A stretch of 64,000 nucleotides of DNA. Source: Utricularia gibba. Lineage: Eukaryota > Streptophyta > Magnoliopsida > Lamiales > Lentibulariaceae. The stretch spans positions 992,001-1,056,000 of the forward strand of contig NEEC01000010.1 of the NCBI GenBank assembly GCA_002189035.1, written 5' to 3'. Position numbers and translations under genes: made by a program. Of this stretch, positions 22,401-34,341 are shown in pieces. The first letter of the stretch is position 1, and every line of letters starts with the position of its first letter. Under the pieces are notes generated by a model. It saw only the letters and a program-made list of their open reading frames with translations, was not told the DNA's origin and ran no database searches.

Positions 22401-23650
22401 ATCGAATCCAAAACCCGGATAGTACAGGGAAGGGTTTTCATTGAAAATTGCCTGACAAGATCAACCACCACTTAGCATGATCTTGAACCTTAATAACACG
22501 TGCAGTAAAATGATCAATTCTAACCGGTGGAATGACATGCAAATTATTGGCACCGGCATAGTTTGAATGTTCATCCCAGTGGCCACTTCCATTCTCATAA
22601 CCTGAAAGAACCTAGCTATGATCAAACATCATAATTAAGAAATGCAAGTGTACCGATTAAAGCTACAAGGTCATGCAAGCAGCTTACTTTATCTTCCATA
22701 TTTGAAGGCATTTTAAGAGCCAATCAATCAAAGTAATAAAGAATACCTAATAATCTGAGTTCTCGATTGACATTTTGAGGCATTAAGAGGACGATAAAAA
22801 GGATAGGTAAGTTTAATCCCAAGTTAGTTCCTCCAAAACATTTCAGTTCTATACCGTAAATAAAAAATACTAGAGTATAAGAGAAATTGAACGCATACTT
22901 CAGTAACAGTTGAGTACCTCCAAAATAGTAACCCTGGTCTTGGGGTGCGTATGAATTGAGAGGATTCATTGCTGTCCGAGATCCAGTTGTTTCAGAAACT
23001 ACGGGGTGATCTTTGAGATTTCTGGAAGCCACTGATAATCCCAAATTAGGAGAAGGATTTGAAGAGACGATTCTCTCATCCTTTTGCAAAAAGAACAACA
23101 GTTAAGCCTATAAACGCATGAATGAAACTTGTAAAAGCACTTCTTTGAGAGAAAAAACCTTTTCAGATAGATTATGCAGCTCAGGAGCTCGGTCACCTGC
23201 ATAAACAAGGTAAAATGCTGAATTATGTGAGAAAATGGTAAGTTTACTCGCATTTTACGAAAATTATCCATATTCCAGAATGAAAAAACAAGCTGAAGAC
23301 TATCGGTATCTTTGATCAAACCCACCATTAAACCCTAATCATGGACCCAAGCACCGGTCAACAGATCCTAACCACAGAACAAGTCAATAATTCCTAACCA
23401 CAGGGATAAAATAACAGGATCTCTTAGTTGCATTCTAATCAATCCCAGTATTCCCCGACAATGCCAACGGTCAAGAAAACAAAAACTTTCATCGAGCCCA
23501 AATCACAATTATTATGAAAAAACATAAATCAATCGCATGCCATTGTTCTTCAACAACAACCACAAAAAAAAAAAAAAAACACAGAGAGGACTCACCAGTA
23601 GATGAGATGGGGGCGAATCGATCTATGCTCTGTTGATTTGCCTCCTCCAT
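19493..23650 (-). CDS. ECT/YTHDF-family m6A reader
   Basis: Cytoplasmic reader of N6-methyladenosine in mRNA. Eight exons: 23650-23596, 23196-23159, 23080-22918, 22601-22525, 22451-21945, 21411-20914, 20386-20174, 19750-19493. They splice in frame to 602 aa with canonical sites. The long N-terminal part is disordered and rich in Ser, Pro, Tyr and Gly, as in plant ECT proteins. The YTH domain spans about residues 395-530: [21 protein letters not shown], then [14 protein letters not shown] and [18 protein letters not shown]. The three cage tryptophans are visible (W415, and W472 and W477 in YWQQDRW). The Ala/Glu-rich C-terminal helix follows. No defect found. The plant subclade (which ECT number) cannot be set here. 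Confidence 0.93.
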
Positions 23651-24062
23651 AAAGTTCAATCCAATCGATCCAGGATACAGAAACACGACAGATCTGATCG
23701 AAAGAAAAGAATCCCCTACGGGAACCAGATCTAGCGCGATTCGGTAACAAACCCAAGATCCAGCTGGAGAAAACAAATCGCGCTAACCTAGAACCGATCA
23801 ATCGTCAACAATTCCTTCCCCCATCATCAACCTCAACTCTGACGAGCCTTATTAGGGGGTTCCCGGTGATCAACACATCTGCTTCGCGGGAGGGTTTGAA
23901 AACCAAGAAACTCCCAAGTGGTTTAGGAGCAATCAGCTATTACACGATCGTTATTTGCATTTTCCTTTTCTCCTCCAGTACGTAAATTCCATTGGCCTTT
24001 CTTTCCCCGCAAGAATACAAAAGGAGCGAAATGTATTTTAGCAAGCCAGACAGATTTCCCTG

Positions 24063-24113
24063 TGGGCTGGGCTGGGCTTGCCAAAATTGAAGTTCGGCAA
24101 GATTAAGTGGGCC
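24063..24113. promoter_or_regulatory. TGGGCY (site II-like) cluster upstream of the YTH gene
   Basis: Three overlapping TGGGCT motifs at 24063-24078 and TGGGCC at 24108-24113, about 0.4 kb upstream of the YTH start. Such motifs are TCP-bound in promoters of growth and translation genes. Presence is seen; function is inferred. Confidence 0.35.
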
Positions 24114-24971
24114 GCCGAAATCTGTTATGCCATCTGTATATCTAATAATTTGTTTCGTGCTATTTCAACTTTAGTAAAAATATTTCTAAAAGTAATTCTC
24201 AAAAAAAAAAACACGAGTTTCTTTTAATTCACATGAAATTGAAATAATGAAGTGCTTTAATTTTTTGAAAAGATAAAAAACCTCTGTTCTAATAAAAAAT
24301 AAAATATTTTAAAAATTATTTGTCGTAGTTATTTTTTGGAATTACACCAAATAGACCTTAAATATGTTTATATTTATGTTTGACAAGAAGGTTTTTTAGA
24401 AACATGTTTGACTGATGAGATTACATGTGTTTAAAAATCAGATTATAAATTATAATATACTTAATTAATAAATTCAAATATGCTCAACATTATATAAGTT
24501 TTTTTTTAATTTTATGTATATAAGTTTATTTAAAATTATACTCTTTGCCTATTTTATTTAAAATCAATTAATCATACCTTTAAACTCAATAATTAAATAT
24601 TATCTAACAATTAAACTCATTTTATTCTACTCCCACCAACCATGCAATCTTTTACAAAGATTATCAATATGGTATTTTAATGTACATGTCTAAAATTTAT
24701 ATAATAAACATACTTTCAATTTTAATAAATATATTTATCTAAATAAAAATAAAATTAAATACATTATTAATTAAACTATTTTACAAAATGTACTTTCCAC
24801 AAAAAAAATGCTGCACATTGTGATTATTGTGCTGAATGTTATCAATTCATACCACATATTTTTCATAATATCAAATCATCACCAGAATCTCATGTGTATT
24901 TCTACATTGTATATAAAACAATGAGAAGAATGAGGGGAGTGAGTGAGTTCCTTCACACCTGTTTCTATAAC
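24114..24971. other. AT-rich spacer
   Basis: Between the YTH promoter and the 3' end of the DLDG1-like gene. No gene or clear element. Confidence 0.5.
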
Positions 24972-27056
24972 CTAATGTCTTTTCATTTCCTGGAAAATGT
25001 TGGCCACCTTGGGGGATAATCTGGGCAGGAATTTGAATAGCTGGAAAGGGTAATGCGTGTGAACACAAAAACAACGAGTTAACAAAGAGGGATTTTTCTG
25101 GCTATGCAAAAGGAAGTGATCATGATACATACCCAGAGCTTGACGCAAGCATCAATGACAACTGGGATCAGGCAGACGAATATGGTGATGGCCGCTTGAT
25201 CAATCTCAAATCCATAGTGTTCGACGATCACCTCGATCAAGGTTTGCCAACCCGATTCCGAGTGATACCTGAAAGATATCATGTATGTTCACAGTGAGTT
25301 AAGCAGAGGTGCAGATGAATGTGATTCATTCTCATGAGGATGAAGGTGTTAGTTACCCAGAAAAATATCGGTGATGAGTATTATGGCGAATGCTTTTCCA
25401 GTGTCTGAGATGTTATTCAGTATCTTGTAGCCAGTAAATTTCAGCAAAGCTACCTGCAAGAGTACAAAGCTTGGTACATGAGTATACATACAAAGGCTTC
25501 CGTGTACAGATTTTGTGTGTTTCTTAAGTAACAGAGACTGTACAAAATCTCAGAAGTATATGGTTCAATCTAACAAACGCGATTTGAAGGAAAGAACAAA
25601 AGGAAAACTGTAAGGCTGCTGCTCACTTGATCCTGACAGCAGCATAGGAGAATGAATAATGAAATTCCAAACACCATATCTGACCAAATGTTTGCAAATG
25701 CTTTACGGTTTTCTAATCTCTTTTCATCTCTCAGCTGCAAACTGTATAGAGTCACAAGTCCCAATCATGACAGGTAACATTGGGTGCTTCTTCAACCCCT
25801 TGCAGGAATAAGAAACTGAAGATACCGCCCAACAATAAAGAACTTACGCTTTGTGCCTTATCTCCTCATAAAGCTCCTTATCTGAAAGTGGAGGGGATTT
25901 GCCTATTTCAACTTCAAGACGATACCGAGCTTTTTCAAGGTTAAGGTCCTTGAATATTTCTAGTTTTTGATTCCTTCTCACATCAAGCATCTCAGCAGCA
26001 AGTGGGACAGTCTTTACGTATCTGCTCATGAAAATTTACTATTGGTTGACGCATAAACTGCAAAATTGAAGCACTCAGCCATGTCCACCATTATACACTT
26101 CCAATGCATTTTGAATACGATCTTGTAATGGTTAACTGGTTCATTCAACCAAAGAAGAATATATACTTCTTAATAGACCTAGATAAAGAGGTTGGCTGCA
26201 CCAAATTTAAGATACATCATGCATGTTGCAGAGAGTATTCACCTGTCCAGGAAAGGAAGAAGAACATAGTCGTGAACGAAGAAATCCAAACCCCACGGGA
26301 CAATGATCAGCACTGCCAAAAATTTAGCCTGGAAACCAAAAGTTCATTAAGCACGCATGTAATGAGACATGATTTGGTTTATGCTAAAAAGAAAACATAA
26401 AGACAGGCTAATGCATAAAACTAATAAAAACTCACTGATTTAAGTGATGCATAGCGGAAAACTCGATCTTCATACTGAAGATCATCACCTGCATCATCTC
26501 TTCCTAGAATCGCATCCCTGAAGGACTTGACTAATCCTCTCCCAGAAAATAACTCACCATCTTCGCCGATATCATCAACCTGTTTCTCGTTCGCACCATT
26601 TGTTTCTTCATACCATGAAACTCCTTTCCTGACCTCATTATCATTTTCCTGGATAATCCAATCCTCCCACATTCTATTCCCCTCATTGCCGCCATTCTTT
26701 TGTGCTTCACTAAGCTCTACAATGGCCTCTGCTCGCTGTTTCCACAACTCAAACTTTTCATTCTCTGATTGTTCATCGTCTTCACTCAAAGTGTCATCAG
26801 GCTCCAGAACATCGAGCACATCTTCATCCTTCAAACCGAGCCAATTTCCACCTTCATCAAAAAAGAACCTCTGCCACCAACTTTTTTTCTTTGAGTGCCT
26901 TCTCTTGGCATAAAGCCTGAGAGTCCTTGGCCTCCCACAACTCAACCGACCTGACGTGCTTGGAGCATTGCAACATGAAAATGATTTATGGGAGCTAATG
27001 TTCATGGACAGGAATATATTTTGGCAGAAGATAAGTGAATTGCTCATGAAGAACAT
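24972..27056 (-). CDS. DLDG1: Nuclear CemA-like chloroplast envelope protein (DLDG1 homologue)
   Basis: Relative of plastid CemA. In Arabidopsis DLDG1 acts in the chloroplast envelope and affects proton and ion balance and non-photochemical quenching. Exons: 27056-26436, 26328-26243, 26021-25848, 25741-25627, 25453-25357, 25268-25133, 25040-24972. The N-terminus looks like a transit peptide, followed by an acidic linker. The CemA core then has hydrophobic segments: VPWGLDFFVHDYVLLPFLDR, KAFANIWSDMVFGISLFIL, GKAFAIILITDIFLG, YHSESGWQTLIEV and VIDACVKLW-LFKFLPRLSPKV. The join between exons 5 and 6 is one base short: the donor side ends CTG-G and the acceptor side needs phase 2. One more base in the C-run 25356-25358 (plus strand) makes LGYHSESGW and a 432-aa protein. 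Confidence 0.88.
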
Positions 27057-27882
27057 GTAAGACCTTCCACATTTTTCAGCCGAACCTCATAAATCAGAAA
27101 ACTCGGAGTCTTTCGAAACGAAAACAACCCCAAGCCCATGACAACGAACTCAACCAGACAATTAAGCAATCCTTGAATCCCATTATCCTCTTCCAGGATT
27201 CAACAGATTAGGAACTTCAAAAAAGAAAGCCCCACATAGAGATAAGCTGTCAAAATACGGCGGAAAAAACGATAAACAGCCCATTAGAGCTAGAAATGAA
27301 TAGAAAAGAAGTTTTCCGATGAGCAATTCAAGTAGATAACGAAAATTTTTCCTGAGAATGCAAGGAGCCAACCTAGGAGGATAACGGTTCCAGTTGTCTA
27401 AAGAAGCAGGCTTTTCTTGGACAAAGGAGCCCAGGTATCAAAAACCCCTTTGGGCCGATACTTCTCTCAGTTCCCAGTTACCGGTCACCAGCTGCTTTAA
27501 GAAGCAGGCTTTCCTTGTGATCAATCCCTTTGGGCTGAACACTTGACTGCATAGATCGCTGTCGCGAAAGCTTCGAATGATTTCATTGACTATAAACTCG
27601 GCCCGTTTCAAACTCGAAGGGATCACCATTCAGGCATTTCTTCGAACAGTTCCAGCTCTCAGTCACCTGTGTAATGTAGCTATAGCGTTTCGCGTGCATC
27701 GCCGGCCGGAATTCCGCTCCATGCTAAAGATCTGGAAACTAGAATCACAGAGATAGGTATGGCGATCATCTCCATACAGAATGGATCTTTTAAAGCTGCT
27801 CTTTTTATCGAACAGAATTTTGTTTGGGGAGGAATTGTACTGAATGAGTACTATACACTGTTTCGGACAGAAAGAGAGGATC
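27057..27882. other. Leader of the DLDG1-like gene and 3' end of the transporter
   Basis: A degenerate duplication is visible: AAGAAGCAGGCTTTTCTTGG near 27402 and AAGAAGCAGGCTTTCCTTG near 27497, each followed by a CCTTTGGGC block. A 63-codon minus-strand ORF at 27438-27629 has no recognisable family. Confidence 0.4.
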
Positions 27883-29707
27883 TTAATCAAAGTCATCAGC
27901 TTTGCGGACAAAATCTGCAAGGTCTCTTCCCTTTGTCTCAAAGGGGAAAAACAACACGCACACCCCAGAAAGCACAACTACGACCGCAAAGAATGTCGCC
28001 GCAAGCGTTAAATGGCATTCCCTCACTAGCCCTACGGCAACCAGAGGGCACAGCATTCCACCTAATCTCCCGACAGCACTCATCAGTCCTGTTCCGGTTG
28101 CTCTTACAGGAGTTGGGTAAACCTAATAAAAAAAAAAGGAAGAATTGGCATCTGGGTTTGAAAAATGAAGGGAGAACAAGAAGTTGTTATTACCTCCTCT
28201 GCATAGACGATCAGCGTGTTAAAAGCTGCAGACATGAACATTCGGGCACTGATTAACAGAGCTGAAGCCAGAGGTCCACTTTGAAGACCAATCAATGGTA
28301 CAATTGAAATCACTGTGAACAGTGAGATGAGCTCCATGCAAATCTTTCTTCCTAACCAGTCGACAGTGATTGTCGCAACAATAAGGCCCGGAAGCTCTAC
28401 AAGAGAAGGCAATGATCACTCAAGTTGGGGAATACCCAAATACTGGAACATGGAATTCTAAAGAGAACATGAGAAACGAACCTGCAACACAAGTGATCAG
28501 AGTATTGGTATAGAGACTGTCATGATTATCTCCAACAAGCGTATTACCTACGCTACAATCATTTTGGCTACTCAAGGAAGAGATCATCAATTGTATACCA
28601 TAGTAAATGAATGTGTAGAAGAAGTCCAAAGTCCATAAAAGAAGAGTTGTTTTTAGCAAATTTGGTGAGAAGAGCTGACGAATGGTTTGGAGGCATGTCT
28701 TGAGAACTTTTGTCCCGTTTTGTAGAGAAAGAAGATGGCTTCCTTCTGAAGAACTTTCTGCATCTTGGTGATGATCTAAAATAAGGTTGCCGGCAGGAAT
28801 TTCCTTACCGTTGATCGAAGCCATTTTCCTTAAAATTACGCATGTTTCTTGCGTTCTTCCCTTCATGAATAAGTACCTTGGAGACTCTGGAGCGAAACCA
28901 GATAACAAGAGAGCAGTTAATGCTGGAAATGAAGATGCAACAAGTAGACACCTCCAGCCAAATCTTGGTGTGATAATCTGCCAAGAATCAAGCAATTAGA
29001 TACCTGGAAAAAGAGTAGGAATTGTAAAGATAGGTATTGGAAATACCCATGCTAGTGAAACCTCCAATAATTCTCCAAAAATCCAAGAGGCGGACATGAC
29101 AAGCATCCAGACGCCTCTGTTAGAGCTTGGAATGAACTCCAAGAACCATGATATAAATACATGCGAACCGGAAATTCCAAATCCGACCATGACACGAAGA
29201 ATAAGAAGTAATGTATAGTTTGGAGAGAATGCACTTAAAAGACCAGCTCCAAACACAATAGTAGAAACAAACCGAATTCCTACCCTGTTTAGAGAATCAG
29301 ATGCAGCATTATTTTTAAGTTTCATATGAGGTTATACTGCTGAAATCTGACAGCAGCTACTACAAAGAAAAAAAAACTTTCTGAAGTAAACATAAGCTGT
29401 GGCTAGACAGGAAAGGTACAAGGAGTGAAGAGGAGTACTTTCTTCCGTACGTATCAGAGACATAGCCCCAAAAAAATGCTCCAGAAAACATTCCAACGAA
29501 AACTGCAGTTGTTATAAGGCTCTCTTGAGTGTGAGTGAGAGACCACTCAGATCTTACTGCTGGTCCAATGAATGACAGTAAGCTGACTTCCATAGCATCC
29601 GAAAAATAACCAATTCCAGAAAAAACCAGAGCAAAAATCTGGAATTTGCCAAACCCAACTTTTGACATAGCCTCATCCAGTGTATGGGAAGGTGTATGAT
29701 CTTCCAT
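27883..29707 (-). CDS. MFS transporter, organic cation/carnitine transporter 7 (NiaP)-like, copy A
   Basis: Major facilitator; the Arabidopsis relative OCT7/NiaP transports nicotinate and related organic ions. Five exons: 29707-29439, 29284-29047, 28977-28482, 28396-28194, 28122-27883, in frame to 481 aa with canonical sites. Seen: N-terminal LDEAMSKVGFGKFQI, TM1 to TM2 with the MFS loop GYVSDTYGRK, FLEFIPSSNRG after TM4, ESPRYL before the central loop, VDWLGRKI in the second half, YPTPVRATGTGLMSAVGRLG and the C-terminal PFETKGRDL. Tandem with copy B, which shares the intron positions. Substrate is inferred from family only. Confidence 0.9.
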
Positions 29708-30832
29708 CTTCCTAATTTTTCAGGAAAAAAAAAAAATTCAGCACCCATTATCTGTTGAATCTGCAAGTTACTGATGATTGTTGGAAAACCTGATCTTGTC
29801 AAATTCCAGCTTAAATTTAAACTAATCACCACTAAAGAGTTCGATTGAAAGTGAAATCAAATCATAATAGACGCCAAAACTAAGAAACAGTACAGCAAAA
29901 AAAAAGGGCTAAAACAGTGAGATACCAGACGTTCTTGTGTTCATCAACCCCCAAATAAAGCCTTCTTATATTTCTTCCAAGCAAAATCATAACAGATAAA
30001 AGATGAATCTCCACACGGAAGAAACTCCCTAATGCAGGGAACACTAGGACAACGACGGCGGGGTTTCAAGGCTTCAGCTTCTACAAACGACGAACGACCA
30101 ATGGGAGACGCCTTTTGGGTTGGACGAATTTACAAGCAAACCCCCATACTGGGCTCTCTCGACAAATTAGCTTTGTCAGAGAACTGACAAATTTATGCGA
30201 ATTCAAGTGATCCTTCCACTTGGTTACTTTTCTGGATTAAATATTTTTTACAATGAATTCAACAGAATGTCATTTTTATTATAAAAATATAAAATATTAT
30301 ATAATAAAAATAAATATTTATCATTTTAAATGTTTATGAAAATTATGAGATTAAATCCAAAAAAATCATGAATTCAAATTGAATTTATTATTATTAATTG
30401 TGTAGCTTATGGTTGTAATCCCAAGTTGATCAAAAAAAATTATTATTTTTATTTATAAGTATTATACTACATGGTTATCAACATATTCATATTGATATGT
30501 ATTTCATTTGCGATGAGCCTTCTATTAAGAGGGCGTGTTACATATAATTCACTTAATATCAAATTTTCTTTCATATTTTACAAGTTTAATTCCACTATTT
30601 TTAATTCATATGACATTTTTAAAAAAATATAATGTAATTATTACTATTTTCTCAAGATATAAAATGTTTGGATATTATTAATCATATTAATGATAAACAA
30701 AATTACTTCTCAACTACATCATCATTTAATTTTTGCATTTTTCTATTTGTTTTGGCTTTTTGTTTCTTACAAATACTTGACTACATTACACAAAAACCAA
30801 ATAAATAAACATAATTAACTTTTTTCAAGGCT
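29708..30832. other. Intergenic, promoter of transporter copy A
   Basis: Leader and promoter of copy A near 29710-30200, then AT-rich DNA to the 3' end of copy B. No gene seen. Confidence 0.5.
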
Positions 30833-32877
30833 TTAGCTATTTAGCGTGACTGTATCTGCAAGCCTTCTGCCCTTTGTTTCCACCGCTAAAAACAGCACAC
30901 AAATCCCAACGAAGAGCGCAATGACCTCAAGCGACGCGACCGCCGCCGTTTGGTGGCACCCGGAGACCATCCCCACGCCCACAATCGGACATAACATGGC
31001 ACCTATTCTGCCCACCGCATTGGCCACTCCCAATCCCGTCGTCCGTACGGAAGTTGGATATATCTGAAAGAAGCCATGATCAAAGCTTGACAGTGGGGTG
31101 TCCATGTCGGAATGGAAGCCGGATCAGCAACTTACCTCAGAGCAGCAAACACCGGCCACGGTGAAGGTCCCCGTGATGCAGAGCCGGGCTCCGAAGAGCA
31201 GACATGTCATCAGGAGTTCGTGCTGACTGATCATCAATGGGAAAAGAAGAACGAAGGTAATGGAGTACATTAGTACAAGGGAAAGGCGGCGGCCGATGCT
31301 GTCGACCAGAGCTGCTGATAAGAGAAGCCCCGGAAGCTCTGGAGTCATGCCCAATGGGCTTGGATTAGATCATCAGAACAGATAAGAAACGGAGATCGAA
31401 TGAATGGGTGTCTGTTTAAGTACCTGCTAAGCTGGTGATGAACACACTTTTGTAAAGGCTGGAGTTCGCTTGGGTCAAGCTAGGGGCATTCGACCAGCAT
31501 CGACTCCGTCCGCTGCTCAACTCGGAGGTCATTAGGATGATGCCGTAGTACAAGAATGAATTCCCGAAGAATAGAGCCCAAGCAACAAGTGTTGTTTTTG
31601 CAAGGCTTGTTGAGAATAGGGACGGGATTGATGAGAATGTTTTAGCAATGGAGTTACTCAGATTTCTGGTGGATTCCGAGTGCCATTCTTCATTGCTTGC
31701 TATAAAACCAGAGGCAATCATATTGGGAGGAAGTGTGATCTTGTTGATGGCCGCCATTTTGGTGAGGACATCATGAAGATCACCGAAGTTACCCTTTAGA
31801 CAAAGATACCTTGGAGATTCCATAGTGAAAAAGTTGAGTATCAGTGTTAGAAAGCATGGAGCAGATGATATTGCAAGAAGCCACCTCCATCCCATTCCTG
31901 GTATAATGATCTGCAATCATGATACTCGTGAAGGTTCAAAGCTTCCAACAATTTCAAGTACAGCATCACAAAGTTATTGAAAGCGTACCCAAGCTAAAAG
32001 ATCCTCGAAAATGGTTCCGATTGTCCAGAAAACAGAGAAGATGACCATCCACACACCTCGGTTATGCACAGGCATAAACTCAAGAAACCAAGTTGAGTAA
32101 ACAGGTCCACCTCCTAAACCAATGCCAACAACTGCCCGTGCGAGTAGCAAAGAAACATAATTTGGGGAGGCCAGGCTTAGAAAAGTAAATATGCTAGTGA
32201 CAACCATACTTAAAAATCCCATCCTGTTGAATATAAAAGTCATTAGATTATATAAAATCACAAGGTCCACAACTCTTTAATGAAAGGAAATGCTAGCAGG
32301 CGCAGTACTTAGTCTCATCCTGGTGAACGCAATAATCTATCATATACTAAGAGATAAGCCCCTCTGGCAGCAGAAGGAACTAGAATGCAATTTTTCTCAA
32401 AATACAGATCAAAGACATGCCTTCTTCCATAGTTATCGGATATGACGCCCCACAGACAATCTCCAACAAGCATGCCGCCAAAAAGCGCAGTCGTTACCAG
32501 ACTCTCTTGTGCAGATGAAAGCTTCCACTCAGCTGCAAAAGAAGGTCCTATGAAGGACAGTATCATCACCTGCATAGCCACTGCCATCGACCCGATTCCC
32601 GCATAAACAAGCGCAAGCGCTCCGAATCGACCAAATCCGATCGCCGCCAAAGCTTCATCGAGTGAGTAAAGAAGCGCCCCACGATCACCACTAACCTTCT
32701 ATCAGCAGAAAAATCAAAGTAAACAACCGCGATAGAAAGTATGATCAGCAAGTCCCCTTAATCACATATAACCGTAATTAACAAACAAAGCAAGAATTCA
32801 TTTTTGAGAATCCCAAAATTAGAGCATATCCCAGACGCCGTAAGAAGGAGGTTCTCGCCGGATACCTCGGAATCCAT
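30833..32877 (-). CDS. MFS transporter, organic cation/carnitine transporter 7 (NiaP)-like, copy B
   Basis: Tandem paralogue of copy A. Exons: 32877-32866 (encoding only MDSE), 32698-32421, 32223-31989, 31910-31424, 31338-31136, 31063-30833; together 481 aa. The tiny first exon is inferred: the second exon has an in-frame stop just upstream and no ATG, and ATG-GAT-TCC-GAG followed by GTATCC gives the correct phase. Seen: [20 protein letters not shown], loop [70 protein letters not shown]. The intron after GRR starts with GC (AAG-GCATGT), a GC-AG intron at the position where copy A has GT. The central loop and the residues facing the pore differ, so substrate may differ too. Confidence 0.85.
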
Positions 32878-34341
32878 TCCAAGAACAGGTGTGCGAGTAA
32901 GAGGGTAGCTGAATTATGCAAATCTTCAACGAGCTCCCATGTCGTGGTCGATCACAATTCAGAATTCGATTCTCAGCCGTTAGTTTTTGAGGCGACAGGA
33001 TGGCATAAAAAACAAGAACATCACGAAACGGCTTCGGCAACATGACGATCAAAAGCAATGTTTTCACTGAGAAGACAACAATTTTCGCATTTTCACCCAC
33101 AAGAATGAAACGTGCATTCATTCTTTTCTTTTTTAATCCAAGATAATAATGAAAAACTATTTTTAATACAAAAGCTGAAAATAATAAAATATGCAAAAAA
33201 AAACCCCAAAAAATCACATTTAATATTTTGTGAGCTAAACCATCCATGTGGGGGCAATGAAACCTCGACCAATAAACCATAAAAATTTGGAATCCACTTG
33301 AATTAGATTCAATTAATTGAAATTTGAGTTTGGAGAAGATCCAAGTAGCTCATTCGTAATTCATTTTTCAAATTATTTATAATTTTAAATTAAACTTTTT
33401 TTATAAGAATTAAATTGTGATAGTTGGTTTTATATCACTCATATTTTAGATTTTTTATGACTTTTTTAAATCATTTTATATATCTTTTATTTTTCTTTTT
33501 CAATGTTTTGAAATGAATTTTATATGCTTTATATCAATTTGATTTTTTTAAAGAAAAGCATATTTTATGATTTTTCAGATTGATTTCAATTTAAATTAGA
33601 GTTTACCTTAGTGAAAATTAATATTGAATTACTTGAATTAAGATTAAATCAAATATTATCAGATAACATAAGATTTGGATCTTATGTCAGAATATTTGAA
33701 TCTTATCCTAGAATATTTACATATTATTTATATTTTTTAATTGAAATTTTTTTATATGGAATTAAATTGATTCAATATTTTATAAAAATGAAAGTAATTA
33801 TTTAAATTAAGTTTTTAATTTTTTTTATGAATATTAATGAATTCAAATTCAAAAAATCATAAATTCAAATTAAACTGTGAAGACCGTGGTCATTGATCGA
33901 GATTAAAGATGTGGTGTTAAATTAAAGAGAAATAGAAATCATTTTTTCAATAAATGGAAAACATATCAACCGTGAACAAGATTTGATTTCTGAAAAAAAA
34001 ATTATAAAAATTCCTCGTGCGTAATTGAACTGCAAATGGTTGCGGGGTTCCAATCTCCGCCCCCGGAGGGTGACTCTCTTTTTGCTTTCTTTCTCAATGT
34101 GTTCCTGCTCAGATTCTTCTCTATCTTGTCAATGAGTTTTTGTTTTTCTCTTTCTGGGTTAGCGTCAATCTAGGGATGCGGCATCGTTTCCGGAATTTCA
34201 TGCGCCATTGTTTTCTCAAGATTTTCTTACTAAGCCTGCTTGATAATTCACGCAGATGCATCAAGATCATATGTGAAGGGGATTTCGCACGATAAAGGCA
34301 CGTTCTTTAATCGTGATTAGTAGAGTTTTGGAGGATCCCGG
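32878..34341. other. Divergent intergenic region between transporter B and the NT5C-like gene
   Basis: AT-rich, no ORF of interest. A small perfect inverted repeat occurs at 33666-33674 / 33679-33687 (ACATAAGAT with loop TTGG), followed by related GAATCTTATCC motifs. Leader sequence of the plus-strand gene probably starts within the last 300 bp. Confidence 0.45.

Noticed and set aside
27438-27629. 63-codon minus-strand ORF upstream of the DLDG1-like gene
   Set aside because: Reads somewhat protein-like and could be an upstream ORF, but lies in a degenerate duplication and I recognise no homologue.
33666-33687. Small perfect hairpin as a terminator or miRNA
   Set aside because: Nine-bp arms with a 4-nt loop in AT-rich DNA are too short to support either.
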